Positions 53,972 to 64,000 of a stretch of DNA of 64,000 bases are shown here, one piece after another. The notes beneath the pieces are model-generated. The model was not told the DNA's origin and searched no databases. It was given only the letters and a program-made list of their open reading frames with translations. The first letter of the stretch is position 1. Every line of letters starts with the position of its first letter. The position numbers and the translations under genes were made by a program. This stretch comes from Zeus faber (taxonomy: Eukaryota; Chordata; Actinopteri; Zeiformes; Zeidae), in assembly GCA_960531495.1 (NCBI GenBank), contig CAUIJY010000090.1, positions 1 to 64,000 of the forward strand, read 5' to 3'.

Positions 53972-54072
53972 TTATTTCTTCTTTGGAGCTGTCTTCTTGG
54001 CTGCTTTGGGCTTTGGTCTTTGGACTTTGGTTTTTGGGCTTCGGGCTTTGGGCTGCTTTGGGCTTAGCGGCC
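53972..54072 (-). pseudogene. Histone H1 C-terminal tail remnant
   Basis: The minus strand ends KPKAAKKTAPKKK followed by TAA at 53974-53972, the classic lysine/alanine/proline tail and terminus of linker histone H1. Only about 30 codons remain. Upstream (above 54072) the sequence changes to a retroviral Env TM fragment on the other strand. The 3' stem-loop remnant lies beyond the hAT element at 51868-51895. Linker histone binds nucleosome entry DNA; this remnant cannot. Confidence 0.65.
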
Positions 54073-54075
54073 TTA

Positions 54076-54655
54076 GCGGAACTTGGGATGGGATAAGGGG
54101 CCTGGCAGAGCAATTGGATAAAACTAGTTTGATGACGTGGCAAAATCGAATGGCATTGGATATTTTGCTGGCTAAAGATGGTGGTGTTTGTAAGATGTTT
54201 GGCGACGTATGTTGTACTTTCATCCCAAACAACACCGCTCCTGACGGCAGCGTGACTAAAGCGTTGGTTGGACTGACAGCATTGTTTGAGGAGATGATGG
54301 AAAATGCAGGGATAGATAATCCATTCACCAAATGTCTAGAGAGCATGTTTGGTTAATGGAGTGGCATGTTATAATCAATCCTTATATCATTAGCAGTAAT
54401 TATTGCAATTATAGCTATGTGTGGTTGTTGTTGTATTCCATGCATTTGAGGGTTGTCATAAAGACTCATAGAGAACTCCATGACTAAAACTATGCTGTAC
54501 ACACAAGTTCCTAATGATGACAACAATGACAGTACAAATGCAAATAATGAATTTATGATCGAACCCAATCAGGAGGATTTTAATGATCTAACCCCTGTTC
54601 AGGATATGCTCAAGATTGTAGGTTCAGATGTCGATCTCAACTTTGCCAGAGTCTG
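54076..54655 (+). pseudogene. Second retroviral Env TM fragment
   Basis: A TM ectodomain with a leucine heptad region, a conserved immunosuppressive-like stretch and the cysteine motif GGVC...CC that binds the surface subunit (about 54180-54225), open to 54356. A hydrophobic anchor and an acidic/asparagine-rich tail follow in other frames to about 54655. It differs from the env at 45686-47620 and comes from another virus lineage. No surface subunit, pol or LTR adjoins it. Confidence 0.75.
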
Positions 54656-54734
54656 ATGGCCAAAAACGAAAGTTGACGCAAACCACACCAACGGAAATTA
54701 TAACAATGACACAAAAGTTTAATTAGATAACAAG

Positions 54735-55480
54735 TTTTGATGATGACGATGGCGTCCTCCGCTCCATCTGACGACTGGACAGTTGAAATCGGATGCTAAA
54801 GGCAATGCACGTGCCGTGGTACGTCGTCAGCAGCTCTCCATTCCCATATTACCCACTCCGTTATTAATGTAAAGGGTAAAGATACAAGAGATTTTGTGTC
54901 AATCAGTTCGCCTTCCTGACGGCGAACTGCTGAAATAAGGTGCAATCCATCCAAAACAAAACAAGTCGGATGTCGCATTCTACAATACTCATTCTAATTA
55001 ACTGGACGAATACAGAAGAGAAATTGAAATTCCCTCAGTGCTTGGCATTCTTTCAAATTTGTGTTTCTTCATTTCCAGCTCTTTCAGCGACTGCCAATAC
55101 TTCCAGGACAGCCAAGATCCACAAAAGTAAATGTTTTCTTGTTCATGGCACCTTCTTGCATTCACTTTCAATTTGTGAATACTTCAACCAAAAGAGACAT
55201 AATGTACAAAAGAGTGCTGCTTTGAGAAGTGGATCAGAAAATACCCAAAAAGAAATGGGTTACGGTTATGGTTAGGTTAGGGTTAGGGTGAGGGCTAGTA
55301 AAAGTTATCTCGATGACGTCCTCCGCTTCATCCGATGACTGGACAGTTGAAATCGGATGCTAAAGGCAATGCACGGGCCGGGGCATGTCTTCAGCAGCTG
55401 TCCATTCCCATATTACCCACTCAGTTATTCATGTAAAGGGTAGAGATACAATAGATTTTGTGTCCATCAGTTTCCGATGA
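54735..55480. repeat. Direct duplication flanking telomere-like repeats
   Basis: The block at about 54748-54905 (CTGGACAGTTGAAATCGGAT onward) repeats at 55325-55480 in the same orientation. A third partial start lies at 55725-55750 (CCTCCGCTTCGTCCGACAAC). Spacing is about 580 and 400 bases. Confidence 0.8.
55257..55300 (+). repeat. Interstitial telomere-like repeat, block 1
   Basis: Imperfect TTAGGG units (GTTAGGTTAGGGTTAGGGTG) directly before GGGCTAGTAAAAGTTATCTC. Confidence 0.85.
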
Positions 55481-55669
55481 ATGGGGCATTGAAGTTCTGA
55501 CTTGAAGGTTTTTGACCCCATTTTTGTCAACGTAGCTATCTGGATTTTAAGTCTGATTTGAAAGAGAGGCTGTATTTCTGTGGTTGGATTGTCTCTGATG
55601 ATTTTACAAATTATTTTCACAGCTGGATGCGTCTGAATGATGTATCAGGACTGTATCCGAACCTTATTA

Positions 55670-55712
55670 TCAGGGTTAGGGTTAGGTTAGGTTTAGGGTT
55701 AGGGCTAGTAAA
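55670..55712 (+). repeat. Interstitial telomere-like repeat, block 2
   Basis: Imperfect TTAGGG units (AGGGTTAGGGTTAGGTTAGG), again directly before GGGCTAGTAAAAGTTATCTC. Confidence 0.85.
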
Positions 55713-56199
55713 AGTTATCTCGATGGTGCCTCCGCTTCGTCCGACAACTGGAAAAGAATGAAAATAGTAGTCCGCAATTTTTGAAACTACGCACCCCAAC
55801 AGATTTCTAGTCTTAAGCAGTTGGCCACAGCAACATAGTTTGCGGTTTTAAAGCGCAAGAATATTCCAATGAAATGAGGAAGAAGCTTTACTATGTAATT
55901 GACAGCTGGAGATATTTTAAGGAGAAACGACTGTAACAAATTCAAACATCAAGAAAAGGTCATTTTTGCCAAAGGTGGTGGACAGGATCTGATTCCGCAT
56001 GGGGACAATTGGATGGAAATCTAGCCCTGCCATGACCACTCAACAACAATCACATTGTTTGTGGGGTTAAAATGCAAGGACATTTTGACCAAATCAGGAA
56101 GAAGCTGCAACAAGACAAAGTATTGCGTTGTTGTTTTTTTTTGGGAGACAACAGCGCAATAAATTAAGAGATCATGGAAGCAAGGATATATTTGTGAAT

Positions 56200-56275
56200 T
56201 GTAGTCGGCCCTGTAGTTGAACCTGTTGGGGGACACCCCAATGGGTTTAGAGTCCATCGCCTTATCAACTCGGAT
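56200..56275 (-). pseudogene. tRNA-Ser-derived pseudogene with CUA anticodon
   Basis: The anticodon loop reads CTCTAAA, giving CUA, which would read UAG. The T arm and variable arm (GGGGTGTCCCCC) are clear, but the D and acceptor arms are damaged. Almost certainly decay, not a suppressor. Confidence 0.55.
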
Positions 56276-56527
56276 GTTAAATACATGGATAGTCAATTTA
56301 AAACGCCAGGAAATTCCGATCAAATGAGGAAGAGGCTCAAAAAATGTATTTGTCTTCTGGAGATATTTTCAGGAGACACTCAGCGCAATGAATTCAAACA
56401 TAAATAATTGCAGCGGCTGCAAAAACATACTTAACTTTGAAATGTTTCCATCAGAATCTGGCACACAGAATTTCAAGACATTTAGAGTTAGAACAACCTC
56501 ATGAATCGTAATCTGCAGGATTTGAAC

Positions 56528-56920
56528 CCCCTAGGTGCTGCTGCTGCCAGTCGAAAGAGAGCTGGTGCTGGGGCCGCCTGTTAGACCAGTGGTGGCTCCA
56601 GGGCACCTTTGGGCAGCCCTTCCCTGTCCCTTCCCTGTGCCGGAGCCCTACATTGGGCACCACTGTCACAGTTTCACCACCACGCGCCACCCAAGTGACG
56701 TGTTCAGGGACCTATGGCACAGATTACGTTTGGTTGATAGCACCAGTTTATTGTAGAGCTGAGGCTAGGCGGAACTAGCCAAGAGCAGATGAAACATGTC
56801 ATGACACAGGGCTCCTATTGTGACTGAGTGTGTGGACGGGGTTTTTAAACCGGATGCTCGTTAGCCCAACCAATGAGCATCAGGTGTGGCTACTTAAACC
56901 ATCCCATCCACAGAGATATT
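56528..56920. mobile_element. Unidentified insertion inside a tRNA-Ser relic
   Basis: Array sequence stops after the tRNA T arm at about 56527 and array-like sequence (GAGATATTTCCAGGAGACAC) resumes at about 56912. The 385 bases between are G/C-richer at the left and carry GGATGCTCGTTAGCCCAACC near 56850. I do not recognise the element. Confidence 0.5.
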
Positions 56921-56979
56921 TCCAGGAGACACTTGCGCAAAAATTCAAACATCATGAAAGCAGTGACATCCCTGATCAT

Positions 56980-57058
56980 CGTAGTCAGCAGGATTTTAAT
57001 TTGCGCTGGGAAACCCCAATGGAGTTGTCCACCGCCTTAACCACTTGGCCACGACTAC
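56980..57058 (-). pseudogene. tRNA-Ser pseudogene with shortened anticodon loop
   Basis: 79 bases with intact acceptor (GTAGTCG) and D arm. The anticodon arm reads GTGGACAACTCCAT, three bases short, so the loop cannot form normally. Confidence 0.65.
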
Positions 57059-57300
57059 ATATCGTGGTTTGAAAATGCAAGGAAATTCATATCAAATGAG
57101 GAAGAAGCTGCAAAATGATACTTGACTTTTGGACATATTTTGAGAAAAAACTGGCACATAGAATAAAAATAGGTTCAGAGATAGGACAACAGCACAAATC
57201 GTAGTTGGAAGGATTTGAAATGACTCGGGGACACCCCATTGGATTTCTAGACCATCGCTTTAATCACTCACTTTAAAATAAAAGGAAATAGACACTTTGT

Positions 57301-57716
57301 GTTGTTCACTCGTATTCCTGTATCTGAATTACTGCATGGAGGTGTGGGGTAACGTGTACAAAAGCACATTACATTCATTCTGCATACAACAAAAAAGAGC
57401 TATAAGGATCGTTAACAATGTAGGCTATTGTGACCATACTAACACGCTGTATTTAAAAGTCACAGACTTTGAAGTTCATAGATCTGGTAGAATTTATTAC
57501 TGCACAAATGAAGCGAGAAATAATTTACTTCTTGGTAACACCCAAAAATGCTCTTTGATAGAGAGGGGGAAACTCAACAAATATGTCGTAAGCATAGCGA
57601 AGGAAGTGAACCACGTCATGTCAGGCAAATATGATTCTGAAGAGGCCTTCAGTTGCATGTTCCTTGGGGTGTGTATATTTTGTCCTCAAAATGTAAGTAC
57701 TGTTATACTTTCATAA
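57301..57716 (+). mobile_element. LINE C-terminal scrap, copy C
   Basis: A 139-codon frame with SLVFLYLNYCMEVWGNVYKS, FCIQQKRAIRIVNNVGYCDH and CTNEARNNLLLGNTQKCSLI, the longest of three related scraps (also 10331-10620 and 14405-14690). It sits after array copy B exactly as copy A sits after the first array, so array and scrap were duplicated together. Confidence 0.7.
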
Positions 57717-58540
57717 TATCCCCTTTTGTGACGAAATGATCTTGAAAAATCTAGATCAGAGATGTATTCTGCGCTCTGGTGGATCATCCGTGCACTGCAG
57801 AGACAGTAGAGGCTTTCAATCCTTAAACCAATATTTCTTGACTTTATTTAACGATTTGTTTTGCAAGGAAGGCTTTGCTAAAATGTTATCGCCACAATAA
57901 CAATTATATTGTGACTTATATTTCAAGATAAATATCTTCTGGTTTGGGGCAACTTATAATTGATTAACATCCAATAGCTTATTATTTTTAAGACTGTGTT
58001 GTGAAAATGTGTGTATCAAATGTGAAACACCACATATATAAGATAATGTATCTGTAAAACCCTCAATGGCGATTGTATTGCATTTCATGGTGCAATGTGC
58101 ATTATGCCTACCAAAATGCTAAATACATTGTTTTGATTAATTCACAAATTAAAGCTCTGCACAGGCAATCATTTCTCACATTTTTTCTGAGAAGAAAAAG
58201 TCTATATTACCCTAAACAATAACAGAAACTATGTTTTTGTCTCCCAAAATGAGGAATAAAAAAGGTTGCTGTTGAAAATAACCAAAGCATTTATTTTAAA
58301 ATTTTGCCTGAGTAAAAAGGATCTAAAATTGCATGACAACATGCATGTGATCAATACATTACCAAAAATGACTGATATATCAAATATCTTCCATTCAGGC
58401 TAACTCTGCATTAACAGGGTTACGACATCATTTTCAGAATCACTTTTCGGACATGGATTCTGCCAGCCAAATGTGATCAATTTAAATTGAATCCAGCATG
58501 GTTGGATAGACACTTATAATAGTGGATGATGAAGGGATTA
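57717..58540. other. No recognised gene
   Basis: A/T-rich DNA without supported features. Confidence 0.4.
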
Positions 58541-58608
58541 ATGATATATATATATCTATATATATATATATAAAATTATTAATATTATATATATTTCTAA
58601 TATGAAGA

Positions 58609-58664
<56 letters not shown>
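58541..58664. repeat. (TA)n microsatellite
   Basis: Two TA tracts (58541-58573 and 58612-58663) separated by A/T-rich sequence. Confidence 0.95.
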
Positions 58665-58665
<1 letters not shown>

Positions 58666-59265
58666 GTGCTTAAAAGGTTCTTCAAAGGCCTCAAATTTAA
58701 TTTTCATGTGCAAATATGTGTATTTTACAGTCATTGTACATCACCTAACAGAGACTAAATAATGTAAATTACACAAAAAAAAAATTGATTCATTCTCTGA
58801 CTAATAATGGCGGCGGCGAGGTGTAGCAGATCCAGTTCGTATGGTGATGTCCCCCACCAAAGGTAAAAACCCACGCGCCGCTCAACGCCTGTACGGTGCA
58901 CCAACATGCCTGGTGTAGTTTGGGCGTGAGAGTTGTTGACTATATAGGAAGGTGATCACAACAATTTAAAATAGAACACTAAATGCAACAACTTCCCTGA
59001 CTGAAAGAAATTGAATAAATATATTTTTAAACAGAGATGTGATGTTCTGTCCAGTTTTCAATTGTATTCCTATTTTTGATTGATTGGGAATTATTGATAG
59101 AGATTAATGTGTAAGGTTTATTATATACTCCAAAATATATTTATTTTTGTTGATTTTTTCAGTAATTATAAATTGCCGTTTTTCCTATCACTATAGGACT
59201 GATCATAAGTGCCAATGGTGTAACATAGGTGACAGGCAAATCTGAATCGATGAATTCAAGTTCTT
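58665..59265. other. No recognised gene
   Basis: No coding motif. GGCGGCGGCGAGG lies near 58809 in otherwise A/T-rich DNA. Confidence 0.4.
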
Positions 59266-59452
59266 TTAACACTAGAACCGCCACACCCAGACTTTTCCTA
59301 AAATTGTGTTATGTAGCATCCCCTATTGCTAAAAACAGTAAGGATAAAACCAGATTTAAAATATGGGCAATGGGCATGGGCAGCAGGTAAAATTCACCCG
59401 CTATAGAATATAGCTATTTTCGAGCAGTTAATTTTGCATGTTTAAAGTCAAT

Positions 59453-59605
59453 ATGGTCAAAAGAAAGAGATTCATGGATGCTACACAAGAATCATTAGAA
59501 ATGATTACTGCCATGAATGACAAAAAGTCTGACGGTGGGGAGGTGTCAGGACTGAGCGACGTGTCATGGGTTGACTCATCTGACGTGCCATCTGACAGCG
59601 ATTAA
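59453..59605 (+). pseudogene. piggyBac-like transposase N-terminal fragment (50 codons)
   Basis: Starts MVKRKRF, then a helix-like ATQESLEMITAM and an acidic serine/aspartate tail (DVPSDSD) before TAA at 59603-59605. Basic start plus acidic serine-rich stretch is the usual N-terminus of piggyBac transposases. It may be exon 1 of a spliced gene, since acceptor-like TTCTTTTAAAG (ending 59862), a 51-base open segment with donor CAGGTATT (59914), and acceptor TTTTGAATTTCAG (ending 60009) follow. Confidence 0.4.
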
Positions 59606-60107
59606 CCCCCGAGAAAAGTGAGGGTGAAAAAAGAGCATGTACTTATTGTCGATTACAGTATATGACATACAGCTATTGCAACCACAGTCCGAAGAAAAAC
59701 AAACACAAACTTGTTTTTTGATTTTTAAGATCACAAGACGCCACCACATTGGGGAGGGTCAAACTGGCCCTCACGGTCACAGAGTACAGAGCACTTTAAT
59801 ATTTCATCGCTGTAAAAGTCTTTGCTCACTCAACTGTGCCTATTTTGTTCTTTCTTTTAAAGATGGTGTCTCCGTGGCTGTCGAGGCGGCCCCCTGCACC
59901 TGCAGGCACCCAGGTATTACTCAACGCTATAACTTAAACGTACAGTATATATACTGTTTGCCTTACTGTTTATAGACTTCTTAGACACACTTTATATTTT
60001 GAATTTCAGAGAAGACTAAAGCAGAACGAACGATGATGAGTTCATCCAGGATGTCGTGGAGGCCTGCAGGGAGGCTTTGCTTGTTAGTGGAAATGATACT
60101 GATGCTA

Positions 60108-60133
60108 ATAATAATAATTACAATAATAATAAC

Positions 60134-60168
<35 letters not shown>

Positions 60169-60178
60169 TAATAATAAT
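60108..60178. repeat. (AAT)n microsatellite
   Basis: About 70 bases of AAT/ATA triplets with a few C interruptions. It makes an asparagine or isoleucine run in chance frames. Confidence 0.95.
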
Positions 60179-60819
60179 AGCTGCAGGCAGCAATACACCG
60201 GGTCCAGTTTAGTCATTTTGGTACGTATTACAGTTTTCCAGTTTCTGTGAAACGCGGCACAAGTTACAAAAGTTACAAACACAGTGGACTTGCGTCTGTT
60301 GCTCTTTGGCGTTCAAGAATCAAGATTCAAGATTCAAGATTCAAGATTTTTTATTTGTCACATACATATACATACTTTCATACATATATGCAGTGAAATG
60401 TAATGCAACGCACCCGGTGATAGCACACAATATGTCCTAGGAAAAAAAAGAAATAAAAGTAAAGAATTCCTTTCTAGTAGACCGACTAACTGACTCCTAA
60501 AACGTAATACAGTAAGTTGAATACTTATAGAATAGGATAAATATATATAGAATAAAATGCAATAAAAATAAAATGAAATAAAATGGAATAGATAGAGGTA
60601 TTATGCCTATGTATATACAGATATGTGCAATTAAAGTGGCATGTGAATTAAAGTGGCATGTGAATGTGAATAGAGTGAGGTAGTGTTTGGGATAATACAG
60701 CACAGTATACAACAGTACGCCGCAGCAATACGGCATCACGAACAACCCTGAACAGTGACACAGTATGCGGTACAGTATGCTACATACAGTACAATAGGTA
60801 GTGGAGCCTAGTGCATGGC

Positions 60820-62945
60820 TCAGTTAGGACCCCTGGTGAGGTCAGCGTTGACAGTTGTAATGGCTTGCGCGAAAAAACTCAGTCTCAGTCTCTCTGTTCT
60901 CGCTGTGTGACTGCGGAGGCGCTTGCCTGACCGCAGCAGCTGAAACAGTCCGTTGTTGGGGTGATGAGGATCCTTCATGATCCTACGGGCTCTGCTACTA
61001 CACCTCCTGGTGTATAGCTCCTGCAAGCGGGGGAGGGTAGTTCCAGTGGTACGTTCAGCTGAACGCACCACCCTCTGCAGGGCCCGCCTGTCCTGGGCAG
61101 TACAGTTCCCAAACCAGGCAGTGATGTTGCATGTCAGGATGCTCTCCACTGCTCCAGAGTGGAAGGACTTGAGGATCCTCACGGGCCCCGAAATTTCCTC
61201 AGCTACCTGAGGTGGTAGAGACGCTGCCTCGCCTTTCTCACCAGAGTGTCTGTGTGTACAGTCCATGTTAAGTCCTCTGTGATGTGGACTCCCAGATATC
61301 TGAAGCTGCTCACCCTATCGACAGAAGTCCCATTAATCCACAAGGGCGCGTGCGTCCTCGATTGTGATCCACGCCTAAAGTCCACAATCAGCTCCTTGGT
61401 TTTGCTGACGTTCAGGTGTAGGCTGTTGTCCTGGCACCAGAGTGACAGGTCAGCCACCTCCTCGCGGTAGGCCTTCTCATCGCAGTCGGTGATCAGGCCC
61501 ACGACCACGGTGTCGTCAGCAAACTTGATGATGGTTTTGGAGCTGGACCTGGCCACGCAGTCATGTGTGTACAGGGAGTACAGTAGGGGGCTGAGGACGC
61601 AGCCCTGGGGGGATCCTGTATTCAGGGTGAGGGAGCTTGACATGTACTTCCCCACCTTGACCACCTGGGGGCGGCGTGTGAGGAAGTCCAGGATCCAGGT
61701 GCACAGCGGAGCATTCAATCCTAGCTCCAACAACTTGACAGCCAGTCTGGTGGGGACTATGGTGTTTAAAGCTGAACTATAATCAATGAACAGCATTCTC
61801 ACATAGGCCCCCTTCTGGCCATCCAGGTGCGTGAGCGTGGTGTGCAGTACCTGGGAGACCGCGTCATCTGTGGATCTGTTCTGCCGGTACGCGAACTGCA
61901 ACGGGTCCAAGGTGCGGGGGAGGGAGGCGCAGATGTAATCCTTAATCAGCCTCTCGAAACACTTCATGACCACTGAGGTGAGGGCCACCGGACGGTAGTC
62001 ATTCAGGCAGGTTGGAGAGGTGATCATCGGGACAGGAACGACGGTGGACCTCTTGAAACAGGACGGGACCACTGATTAAGCCAGGGAGATGTTGAATATT
62101 GTGGTGAACACCGGAGCTAGCTGGTTAGCACAGGTCATCAGTACTTGCCCAGATATGCCATCTGGGCCCGCAGCTTTCCTGGTGTTCACCCGCATCAAAG
62201 CCCTCCTGACCTCGTGCACGGACACTGAGAGTGCGCGCTCATCCCCAGCGGTGTAACTCCAATTAGCCGGCGAGCTAGCGGTGCTGCTGCCAGACTCGAA
62301 CCGCGCATAAAAGGAGTTCAGTTGGTTGGCCAGGGAGGCGTCCACACTCGTGGCTGGGGAGGAGCTGCTCTTGTAGTTTGTTATTGTTCGCAGCCCCTCC
62401 CACAAGCGTCTTGTGTCCCCCCGCTCCATCTGCAGCTCCACGGTGTCTCTGTACGTCCGTTTAGCGTCCCTCACCGCCCTCCGCAGATTGTACGACGCCG
62501 CTTTGTAATTGTCCATGTTACCAGATACAAGACCGTCGTTGTAAGCGGCCGTGCGCGCATTCAGAGCGCAGCGGATGGATTTATCAACCCATGGTTTCTG
62601 GTTTGGAAATATCCGAACTTTCACCGTGGGAACGATTTCATCCGCCAGCGTAGCCACCAAACTTACTACAACCTCCGTAAACTCGCTGACGTCACTTGAG
62701 TTTGTTTGGAACATGTCCCAGTCTACGTCAGTCAGAGCGTCCTGAAGCGCAGCCTCTGATTGGTCCGTCCACCGCTTCACTTCCCTCGTCATCACCAGAT
62801 CCCGCGCGATCAGAGGCCTGTAAACAGGAAGCAGCGAGATCGCGGCGTGATCTGATTTCCCGAACGAGGGAGCGAGACGGGCTTGTATCCGTTCTTGTAA
62901 GGAGTGTAACAATGGTCCAGAGTTCTGTCTCCCCTGGTGGCACAC
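60820..62945 (-). pseudogene. LINE endonuclease end and reverse transcriptase, copy 2
   Basis: Reading runs 62945-62076 in one frame (endonuclease end and linker, with KAAGPDGISGQVLM). It is interrupted by a TAA where copy 1 has a glutamate codon, and resumes in the same frame 62072-61203 (RT with [31 protein letters not shown], thumb [15 protein letters not shown]). After a frame break near 61205 the C-terminal tail continues to 60820. Apart from these two breaks the RT is complete, which makes this the better reference for the family. Confidence 0.83.
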
Positions 62946-63508
62946 GTGATGTGTTGGTGGAAATTCGGCAGAACTTTTTTCAGGTTGGCCCTGTTAAAGT
63001 CCCCAGTCACCACCACAGCCGCGTCGGGATGTCTGTTCTGAAATCCGCACAACATATCGTACAGAACCGACAGAGCTGCGTCGGTGTCCGCTTGCGGTGG
63101 GATATAAACGGCTGTAATGATGACCGTGCTGAATTCCCGGGGGAGATAAAATGGACGGCATAGTATGGTCAGCTGTTCCAGGTTCGGCGAGCAGGAGTGG
63201 GAGAGTAATTTGGTGTTGTCGGCGTTACACCAGCGGTTGTTTACCATTAGGCAGACGCCTCCACCTTTGGATTTCCCCGACTCTCGCGTTCTGTCGCCGT
63301 GGAACACGGAGAAGGCCTCGGCTGGACGTATGGCTTCATCCGGCACCAGTGGGGTCAGCCATGTTTCCGTCAGGCAGAGGACGCAACAGTTCCTTGTGTC
63401 TCGCTGGAATTGAATCCTCGCTCGAAGTTCATCCATCTTGTTCTCCAGGGACTGGACATTAGCAAGAAGGATGCTTGGCAGAGGTGGACGGTAAGGTTGC
63501 GTCCTCAT
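62810..63508 (-). pseudogene. LINE endonuclease domain, copy 2
   Basis: A 232-codon frame with LLANVQSLENKMDELRARI, LTETWL and VVVTGDFNRANL. The frame is lost near 62865, where one base is missing compared with copy 1, and the SDH motif (GKSDHAAISL) is then read in the next frame. Confidence 0.8.
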
Positions 63509-63603
63509 TCTGACCCGAATGCCGCCTCGTTTACCTCGGTGCTTCCTCCGTGGGCCGGCTCGTGGAACAGCGACTCCATTTTTGTTGTTGTAGTTGTTGT
63601 TGC

Positions 63604-64000
63604 GAGTGTTCCCGCGTAGGAAATTTTTATTTATTTATTTATTTTTTTTTTTTTTGTTTTGTTTTATCTTTTTACTTATTTTTATTTTTGTTTTCATTAT
63701 TTTTCAGCGCTTTCATTTATATTTTGTTAATTCAGGACCTGGGGGATGAGTTTAATACGTCCTTCCAAACGACGTCTTTCCGTGTCCCTGACTCCGGAGA
63801 TTACCCTTTATATACTTGGTTCCCAGAACCAGACTCTTTACCCTTAATACTTGGTTCCCAGAACCGAGCCGCTCACCCTTTAACCTTTAAACCTCCGAGT
63901 TTTATTACCTTACTTTTCCTTTGGGAGGTAAGCACAGAGAAAAAGTATTGTATCTTCTTGACGCTGCGAGTCAGCAGTGATATCAAGGAGATGGTTAACC
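63604..64000. other. T-rich tract and short direct repeats; no gene
   Basis: A T-rich run spans 63625-63710. ATACTTGGTTCCCAGAACC occurs near 63812-63830 and again near 63847-63865. This could be LINE 5' sequence or flank. Confidence 0.4.

Larger units (their letters stand above)
55840..57300 (-). repeat. Tandem tRNA-Ser-derived array, copy B
   Basis: Units with AAATGAGGAAGAAG and GGAGATATTTTCAGGAGAC spacers and minus-strand tRNA-Ser relics near 55975-56045, 56200-56275, 56510-56527 (interrupted), 56980-57058 and 57190-57290. It parallels 9480-10330 in content and orientation. Confidence 0.75.
59266..60250 (+). mobile_element. piggyBac-like element, 5' part
   Basis: TTAA (59266-59269) is followed by CACTAGAACCGCC, a start resembling fish piggyBac-type termini with their TTAA target. 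A short acidic N-terminal frame follows at 59453. The catalytic part of a transposase is not visible. The right side is an (AAT)n tract and then LINE copy 2. The call rests on the TTAA end and the acidic N-terminus and is tentative. Confidence 0.45.
60318..63603 (-). mobile_element. LINE of the CR1/L2/Rex1 group, copy 2 (minus strand)
   Basis: The same family as 1-2898, in opposite orientation. Its 3' end is marked by TTGAATC/GATTCAA tandem units at about 60318-60345. It keeps the C-terminal region deleted in copy 1. Its own damage differs: one base lost near 62865, a TAA near 62073-62075, and a frame break near 61205. Alignable sequence with copy 1 runs to about 63603; how much 5' sequence lies beyond is unclear. 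Confidence 0.87.

Noticed and set aside
53961-54075. Glycine/leucine-rich plus-strand start in frame with the Env TM fragment
   Set aside because: This part is the histone H1 tail read on the wrong strand; the TM homology starts only at about 54076.
59637-59975. 112-codon frame
   Set aside because: It crosses likely splice sites and shows no family motif across its length.
60056-60250. Asparagine-run frame
   Set aside because: Mostly the (AAT)n microsatellite.
63604-64000. Promoter for LINE copy 2
   Set aside because: A T-rich tract and two short repeats only; no evidence of initiation and the 5' end of the element is not defined.

Overview
The window looks like repeat-saturated DNA of a ray-finned fish. 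The evidence is several fish-type LINE families, a tail motif around 5218-5405 and 18290-18405 that is widespread in teleosts, gamma/epsilon-like endogenous retroviruses, eukaryotic tRNA genes with internal A and B boxes, long CA/GT microsatellites, and no intact host protein gene. Protein family calls are from motif recognition by eye; no search was run.

Layout. Two copies of one LINE family face each other at the ends (1-2898 plus; about 60318-63603 minus). Between 3.8 and 7 kb lie an L2-like LINE and part of another LINE. A tRNA-Gly gene (7533-7604) and an eroded tRNA-Ser array (9.5-10.3 kb) follow. A gag-pol retroviral remnant occupies 11.6-14.4 kb. A 5'-truncated Tx1/L1-like LINE lies at 15.2-17.8 kb on the minus strand. 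From 18.4 to 23.4 kb are two opposed copies of a multi-copy fish protein family, with tRNA-Val relics between them. At 24-27.7 kb is an LTR-like promoter, a splice donor, a long AT-rich intron, and an env-like exon. From 28.2 to 33 kb is a tandem/inverted repeat field carrying tRNA-Pro and tRNA-Gln relics, including a Pro-Gln fusion.

At 38.7-40.4 kb is another L2-like LINE with a 501-codon open frame, then an integrase fragment (40.4-41.06 kb). From 41.4 to 50.6 kb is a duplicated tRNA-Pro/tRNA-Leu field containing a 5'-truncated endogenous retrovirus (pol, env, 3' LTR; about 42.74-48.28 kb) and a separate inverted env scrap. At 51.9-53.95 kb a hAT transposon sits inside the 3' UTR of a histone H1 relic, next to a second Env TM fragment (54.08-54.65 kb). 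Telomere-like repeats (55.26-55.71 kb), a second tRNA-Ser array (55.8-57.3 kb) and a piggyBac-like 5' end (59.27-60.2 kb) complete the window.

How it fits together: there is no pathway here. The recurring theme is tRNA clusters that have been tandemly and invertedly duplicated and then used as landing or recombination sites by LINEs and retroviruses. Nearly all coding remnants carry stops, frameshifts or truncations. The only parts that could still be functional are the tRNA-Gly(UCC), tRNA-Leu(AAG) and possibly tRNA-Ser(UGA) genes, and perhaps the LTR-driven spliced env leader.
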